Source of the DNA: Fragilaria crotonensis
Taxonomy: Eukaryota; Bacillariophyta; Fragilariophyceae; Fragilariales; Fragilariaceae
Length of the DNA stretch: 36,245 nt
Reading direction: 5' to 3'
NCBI GenBank assembly: GCA_022925895.1
Contig: JAKSYS010000639.1
Span: forward strand, 1-36,245
Position 1 is the stretch's first letter. Each line of letters starts with the position of its first letter. Both the position numbers and the translations under genes were made by a program. Below, piece by piece: positions 29,801-36,245 of the stretch. The notes beneath the pieces are model-generated. The model did not search any database. It was not told where the DNA came from and saw nothing but the letters and a program-made list of their open reading frames with translations.

Positions 29801-32800
29801 TGCACATTGGTTTGCCCGAGATATGGGTGTTGCCCAATGAAACGGAAGCCACGGATTCGAACTTGAAGCATGTGATCACGCGTATATTCCACGGCTGCTG
29901 GGGGGACGTCGAACACAAAGGCCTGGTCAATCCATTTTGGCGAGAAGGTTCCCTCAACAAAATAGGTCTTCCTGACTGTCGTCGGTGACGAGAACAGCGA
30001 CTTACTGCGTTTGGAACCTTTCAGAAGAATTTCGCAGTAAGGATTGCATCGTCTCGTAGCATCGGCAGAGCTTAGCCCAGCGGCTTCTAAAACCTCGATC
30101 ACAATCTGGTGCCGACGCCAAATTGTTCGATCCTCTGGAAAGTCTGCGAGGGCAGTTGCCTCGTTTTCAATGCGCGACATGTGGGAATCAATGCCAGCCA
30201 GGCGAACAGTTGATCCAGAGGCCTCTGAATTGGCCGGTAAATCAAATTCAAGGTTGTCCTTACCTCCGCTTTTTAGGACCCCTTGACTTTGACGAGCGCT
30301 CGAACGCAAAAGCTGAAGTTCTGAGATACGATTCTTCTCATCGCGAACTGCCTTTCGCAAAGCGTTTACGTGACGCTGAAGAACGTGTTCGTCATCGCTA
30401 TCACCTTCGTTATTCGATATCACCAACACCCGTGTTGTTCCGTTTGCATCAACAATGCAGTTGAGTGCCCTTTCACCTTCCTTCTGTTGTTTTCTTCGCG
30501 GACACGGCAGCTCACACTCGAAACCGATTTCTTCGAGCTTCACAGTAATCGCAGCTCCGAAACCAGCTTGATCTTCCCCGTCAACATTATGGAACGATAG
30601 ACTTTGCTTCCACCTCGCATTTCTAGCAGCACGTTTCTCACCGATGTCAATCTCAGAGGCTGTCTCTCCATCGATCACGGCACGGTCGACCTCTCCTTCA
30701 CTGCTCTCCCACCCAAGGCGATTATCAATCGTTCCAACTCGCACGGTGAGTTTGTGAGACTTAGTCGGCTCTTCCCAACAGTAAACGGTACTCTCTCCGG
30801 GTTGAAGCATGTTCCAGGGATAGCTCAAGCAACCCCTTTGGCGAAAGAAGATGAAGTGGTTGATAGCTCGATTCTCGATCCTGTAAGGAGGATTTAGGGA
30901 ACTCAGCTCACGGACGACCACAAATATCGAGTTGTGTATTGCTCTCATCTCGACCTTCATGTGGGGCCGCACGACTTCTTTAGTCTCCTCGATGCCATCG
31001 TTTTCAGTTTCGGTCTCGCGACTAGACGCAACCCCTTCGGCGTCATCATCGCCGAGGAGATGCTGCCGAGGTTGTTTCGTCCGTGACGCCTTGACACGGA
31101 CGCGGCGAAGTCTTTCTTCGAGTGTGCGGAAGGTAAGGACAACTTGCGCAGCTTCATCGTCTGCATCATCGCTTGTTTTTCCAATATCCTGCATACTCTC
31201 CGTCCTACTGGATTTTCTTTGTTTCCAATTACGCAATGACGCTTGACCGCGCTGGGGAGAAGCCAGATCATTCCTTCTTCCGATCGCTACTGAGGCGAGG
31301 CGTTCCTTCAGAAGTTTCATTGTCTCAGCGAAAGTGAGTTGCGCAACGGGTATGTTGTCGACTTGAAGAAGTTGGTCGCCAACTCTTATGTCGGTGTTGT
31401 TGAAAGCATACCGTCCTCGCTTAGTGCCCTTCACCAGAATCTTGCGATCTCCTCCCCAAGCTGTTTCAAACCACACGCCGAGCTCGCCGTCCCATTCAGA
31501 TCCGTCCACTGGGGGGAAAGTTACTTTGTAATGCGGCGACGCACGCGTGTTCACATGTCTCAAGAGTCGGAGATCCAATGATTTCTGAGCGAGGAAAGTG
31601 TGCTCGCCACTAACATCTGCGTCGAAGCTTGGGCTAAGATCCCAGCTGCCACCTAAGTCAACTCGAAACTGCCTGTCCCCCCTAGTGTCCGGAAGATGAA
31701 AGGGAACAAGTTCGTTGGGCCCAACGGTGGCAATGTAGAGGGCCAGTTTGTGTGCCGTTGTTCCAAGATGTTCGCCTTCACATAAAACATCCTCCACATC
31801 AGCGCGCCCGCCGAAGAGATTCGCATAATTATTGTCCATCGCAGGCTTTTCATCATCCGGTCTAAATCGCCATTTCCGGTTATCCTTGCGAGCTGAGCCG
31901 CCGGGCGAAGTGCGGTTCTCCAAGACGGGGTGGAGCAAGGAGCTATCCTGCCAGATGCGAATCGGCTGGTCTAGTCGATTCACCAGGATGTACCTCGGGG
32001 TGAAACGGACAATTTTGGTGTACCTGGAAAGAAATGCAGGTGCAACACTTATCGTGACGGAGAGTTCTAGGACTCGACCATCTCTGCAATGCATACTGAT
32101 TGGAACGACAGGTGAATGATGAGCGTGCATTAACACAATAAAGAAACCTGATGCCAAATGGAACTTACCCAACAAGCTGAGGAACGCCGATGGTCTCAAG
32201 GCTAAATCCGTGAGACCAATCTGAAGTAAACGGCGACAGTCCAGTTCCATCGGCGAGCTGTACATAAGCGTTGGTGACCAATCAAAAGGGCATCCTCATG
32301 GAAATTGAACATGAAGGCTATGGAAGCCAAATCTTCCAACGGTAAATCTCTCTGTAACAGTTTTGCAAGCCTTTCCTTGGATACTTGAGGCCTGCCAGGG
32401 AATGTTGCAATTGCTCCAGGCGTGCCAGAGAACACGGTATCGTGGTTTATATCAGCAGGACGTGCATCTCGTTGAGCTACCGTATCAAGATGTCGTGTAG
32501 CGACCCGCGATCTCAAAAGCATGCGTCGTTGAAGGTTTCGCCTGCTACCGTCGACTGTCTTGGACCCATCACATGAAGGGCTACACACAGTTCCTGCTAC
32601 GAAGCTTGAGGACTTCTCTTGCTTGTAGCGGAGGGCGTGTTCAGTGGTATTCACCATCCAGAAAGGGCAGAAGAGCGAGATCCGCCGCTGCCCACCTCCT
32701 CCCCGAATATTTTCGATTTTCAAAGTCAGTTTCTGGCCGACTCCATCAACAACCACTGTTTCGGTCGCGGTTTCGTCTGCGTTGTAGATTCGTTCGTCTA

Positions 32801-35800
32801 TCAAGTGAATTTGACCGATGCTACCAATATCGGCGTCGAGTCCTAGGCTCTCAGCCGCAGCAGCACCTGGTGTCTTAGTATTATTCTTTTTGCGTTGTGT
32901 GGTTCCCCGGTGGTACTGCGGATTCTGGAGCAAAAACAACTTTCCCTTCCCCCGACGATCGGGGGATTCCGCCATGGTTGTGAGAGTCTTTCCGATTTGT
33001 TTTGTTCCCATTGTGACAGCTTTACCTAAAGATTTCAATCCAGCTTGCGATGTGGATCCTTTGAGGTCAGAGCCATGATGGACTAGAGCCCCTTCCCCGA
33101 CAGGGGTCTTGCAAAACCCAAGGTTAATCAGAAGAAGCAGAGGCGCATCGAGTCCGACCGTATGCACTGACACCGTTTCACCAGGTTTGAGGTCTGAAAA
33201 CCAAAGCACCGTGCGCCGTGTCGCGTGCATGAGTTCAAACCGTCCAAAGGCAGGTAAAAGGTTTTCAATCACAATTGGAGGGTGCACAATTAGGGTATAG
33301 GCGATAGGAATGTGAGTCAGCGACGGCGTCTCCCTTCGCTTTCGTGCCCTTCTTGACTCAACGGCATTCATTTGCGAGCCAAGCCTATTGATACCCCCCA
33401 TCCCAAAATTGACCTTCTTTCCTGGTGGTTGCCGAGTCTCACTCTGAGTTCGTACAATGGGGCTCCTGCGAACCTCGATGGCGTAACAAAAGGGAGCAAC
33501 TGGAACACTATCACCACCGTCGGCTATGGGACAAGATAATTGAATTCCACTCCTGGCCTTGTCAGGTGGGATATCCTCGCCGTTGCCTTCTTGGAAGAGC
33601 AACGCAGACTCGAGGACCACTTTTGCAAGCTGCACTGGACGTGACGAAAAACCAATTGTCGGATTCTCCACACTAGCACCTTTTTCGAGGTATAATGTCC
33701 TCAATAAATCTTCGTTACTTACAGTCGTGCTCGGTCTTACCCACAGGCATCCAAGATGCTTGCCTTCAAATCGAAGGGCTGCCTCCAAAAGGAGAATGGG
33801 AACTTGGAGTGCGTCGCCGGGAGAAAGGTCAGGATCCACGTTGCCTGGGTCAATCGACGCAGGCGTGTGCATTGGGTCAGGGTGAAGGTGTACACAAATC
33901 GAATGAGTCGTGTGGTTTCTCACTTCGAAGAGGCTACGAACAGTGATCACTCTACCGCCGTTATCGATACCAACTTCTGTCAGAAATTTCATTGTGTTTC
34001 CCAATCTCCAATCATTTGAAACTTTCGATTGCACAACGGGGAGCGGGGGACGATGTGGTCGAACCGACGTCCAGAAGTGTCCACTGATATTCCTTCGATC
34101 CATTTGAAGCCTGGCAGTTGAATGTCGACAGAATGAGATGTCGAAACTTCGCTTCCAGTCTCACGTGGTGAGTGCGGTAAACCCGGAAACGGGACCTCAA
34201 CGAGGTGCAAGTTTTGAATAACAGAAACCGTCGCCTGTAACTCCAAGCGTGTGGCTTCGGAGTGTTCCAAGTAAGTGACCAGCGATGCATTATGCTCCTT
34301 TGTTTCAATGCGTTCCAACAGCTGGTGAATGCGAATTCGTTGTCCGGTGAGATTCATAAGAGAGAAGGCGATCCTCTCATCTGGGTTCAGAGGTTCAGGT
34401 ACCTGATGGTCTATCTCCAAGTTCCGATCTCCAGTTGCAAGCACCTGCTCCACAAAGAGTGGCTTTTCTTTCATTGGTTGTAGCTTCGTTTCCTTCTTTT
34501 CGAATTTGGCATCGACGAAGGTTTCAGCGACAGCTCGTGACAGCGATGCTATGGCATCTTCGAGTGTAAGTAGCAGGGCGCCCGTAACGTTGACGTGGAA
34601 TGGGTGGTCTGAGTTCAGCGTCAGGCCCTCACCTCTGCACACAGACTTCTCGTACAATATAAGACATACGAATGGTTCGATCAATGGCTCCCAACTTCTC
34701 GTGGCTCCGAGCTTGAAATAATCTGCCCAAAAGGTAGTCTCGACAATCAGGTGCAAATCCGATGGATGACTATCTCCATTGGAGAGTCGTGGAGTATCGT
34801 TCTTGATCCCCAGTCGTGAAATTGAAAGCTTCAGAATCGACAGAGAGAACACCGCAAGGGGAAGATGCACACCAAGGGTAGGATCAATTATGAAGAAACG
34901 AAGGCTTTCGACTCGAGCATTGATAGTGAAAGATGGTTCTGGTGAGATTGTCGAATCCTCTTCATTTCCTCCCAAGTCAGCATTTGTCAACTCGTCGTCA
35001 GCATCGGTTCCAAATCCGAGGAACGCAAATATGATAGTCGAGGCTTGAGGAAGGACCTCCACTACGACAGTAATCTCACAGAATGACATCCCAAGATCTC
35101 TCTTGATTGTGGTTGCAGGGGTGCATACAGTTGGTCGTGGAAGCTCAACAGGACGCACCTCGAGTTCGGACGACGAAACTCTGCAACGATCTGTAGGCTT
35201 GTCGATCAAATGCTGCCACATCGGCAGACACAATGCGTAGTCAGCGTGCTTCGTTTCACCGTTCAAGTCCACACGTAACCCAAACGAGAGGCCATCAACG
35301 AGCTGCTTCGCACGATTGTGAATGCCAGTATCCCTCCAGGACAAACCATCCCTACACATATCAGGTGTCTGGAACTCGCTGCTGAATTGGATTGATAAAT
35401 TCGTTGATCCCATCTCTTGCGAAGTATACGAATCCAAAGATTTGAAACGGTACCAGAAGCCGCTGTTACTCTTGACCCTTAGAGTGGGGGCATCAATTTT
35501 GGTGGTATCACTTGGGATGCACAGCATTGGGCGGAGCAGCCAAAGACGGAATTCGAGATTCAGTGTTGGATTTCGTGCAGAAGGGCGATTACATTTCGCA
35601 GCGCTTTCCAGTTTCCGTTTCAGCGTCTCCTTGCTTGAGACTGCCTCGAAGTAAGGGTTGCCAAATGCTTCAGACGAAAAGTATTTGGAAAAATAATCCA
35701 GAATAATCCATACGGGAGTCAAATTTGCCATCACAGAAGAAAGCCTCTCAACTCCAAGGTTCACCAATGTCCAACCTGGCGTCATGAAAACAGTAGCTTG

Positions 35801-36245
35801 AAACGGCATCGCTAACGCACCGCTTTCTAAGTCGTTACCATCATGTTGAAGCCCAAACGAGAGGTCAGCCCAAATGTTGGTTGAAGTTTCACATGGTCCT
35901 TCGACTCGTACAAACTCGTTGAACGGCAAGGCCTTGCGTTGATCGAGTACTTGGAACGATTTAGCGCCGCACCCGATGCGCATGATTGCATGTTCGTCTG
36001 ATGTCACGTGAACTATGCATTCCTCCAACGAAATACTGAATGCTTCATTCGGACTGCCTTCAGGCAGCATATTCAACGACGCAGGATCAACCGCGAAATA
36101 ACCTGAGGGATCAAAGCCGCAGTGCATCGAGACAGCTACAAAATGGCACGCAATTTCAGTGGAAAATGTTGGTGGAGCTTTCAACAACCACTCGACATAT
36201 TCCTCTGACCCGTAGTCTGGGAAACATGAAGGCGGCTCTTTGTGC
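23892..36245 (-). CDS. VPS13-family bridge-like lipid-transfer protein, C-terminal ~4,000 residues (5' end outside the window)
   Basis: The frame is open through the right edge, so the N-terminal chorein part is missing. In transcript order: a long region of VPS13 middle type; from about 34010 the adaptor-binding (SHR-BD/VAB) region (WRLGNTMKFLTEVG, ITVRSLFEVRN, DWSHGFSLETIG, VRFTPRYILVN, YRIENRAINHFIFFRQRG); within it a PDZ-like domain (about 31290-31500) and after it a C2-like domain (about 29740-30130); the VPS13 C-terminal region, with DFVGNPVMLLSSLATGVRDF near 26640 as the family hallmark; a PH-like end (KPFVIISTFRVVLV, near 25870); and a tail of about 580 residues with a coiled coil (about 24190-24410) and an acidic end. 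Introns: 32096-32168 (GTAAGT..TCAG) and 26850-26912 (GTACGC..GAAG). One-base frame breaks lie near 34045 (C run), 32280 and 25897. VPS13 proteins move phospholipids between organelles at contact sites. Confidence 0.9.
29740..30130 (-). other. C2-like domain inside the VPS13 protein
   Basis: The segment starts IVIEVLEAAGLSSAD, continues NPYCEILLKG, TYFVEGTFSPKWIDQAFVFDV and LQVRIRGFRFIGQHPYLGQ, and closes with VGWYPLVGR. This is the strand order of a C2 domain (LxVxVxxAxxL...DPYvxv...T......P.Wne.f.F.v...L...V.d.......lG...i.l). Several Ca-binding Asp positions are not Asp (Asn-Pro-Tyr instead of Asp-Pro-Tyr), so lipid binding may be calcium-independent. Confidence 0.65.
31290..31500 (-). other. 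PDZ-like domain inside the VPS13 protein
   Basis: The translated segment LGVWFETAWGGDRKILVKG, followed by IRVGDQLLQVDNIPVAQLTF and AETMKLLKER, has the order of a PDZ domain: a carboxylate-loop-like strand, the IxxGDxLLxVN block (here GDQLLQVDNIPV), and the helix that starts after the FxE motif. PDZ domains bind C-terminal peptides of partner proteins. It is inserted between two parts of the adaptor-binding region. The match is by motif only. Confidence 0.6.

Noticed and set aside
33989-34103. A 47-nt intron explaining the VPS13 frame change near 34045
   Set aside because: GT and AG can be found, but the intron would be shorter than the other VPS13 introns and would remove coding-like sequence; one extra C in a C run is simpler.

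Overview
The window looks like nuclear DNA of a pennate diatom or a close stramenopile relative, probably Phaeodactylum-like. That is an inference. It rests on two proteins whose signal peptide ends in a phenylalanine motif of the kind used for import into complex red plastids (near 4790 and 14020), on short spliceosomal introns (63-142 nt, mostly with clear GT..AG ends), on closely packed genes on both strands, and on gene families typical of stramenopiles. No tRNA, rRNA, CRISPR array or bacterial operon is visible.

Layout. 1-1.7 kb is non-coding and holds a candidate 606-bp non-autonomous hAT-like element with an 8-bp target duplication. 1.7-6.7 kb carries a small VPEG-repeat protein (-), a DUF829/TMEM53 hydrolase (+), a tentative unknown gene (-), a plastid-type HAD phosphatase (+) and an MPP6-like exosome cofactor (-). 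6.7-7.8 kb is a spacer with an 84-bp tandem duplication. 7.8-18.8 kb carries a membrane-anchored methyltransferase (-), a frame-broken short-chain dehydrogenase (-), a sulfotransferase-like protein with a Cys-rich C-terminus (+), a peptidase S51 homologue without its nucleophile (-), a plastid METTL20-like lysine methyltransferase (+) and a large membrane-anchored nucleotide-sugar epimerase homologue (-). 18.8-21.8 kb is a gene-free spacer that contains a clean 633-bp Harbinger/Tourist-like MITE. 21.8-23.6 kb carries a second membrane-anchored methyltransferase (+) and a tentative small gene (-). From 23.9 kb to the right edge, one gene on the minus strand fills the window: the C-terminal ~4,000 residues of a VPS13-family bridge-like lipid-transfer protein. 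Its adaptor-binding region contains inserted PDZ-like and C2-like domains.

A feature of the whole window is that several otherwise intact genes are broken by single-base frame shifts, some in homopolymer runs: the SDR, the epimerase (twice), VPS13 (three times), probably both ends of the sulfotransferase, and one tentative gene. Coding sense resumes at once in another frame each time, so consensus errors in the assembly are more likely than pseudogenes. Several products (sulfotransferase, epimerase, two anchored methyltransferases) look like type II membrane or secretory-pathway enzymes of the sort that build or decorate polysaccharides. The genes are on different strands and do not form an operon.
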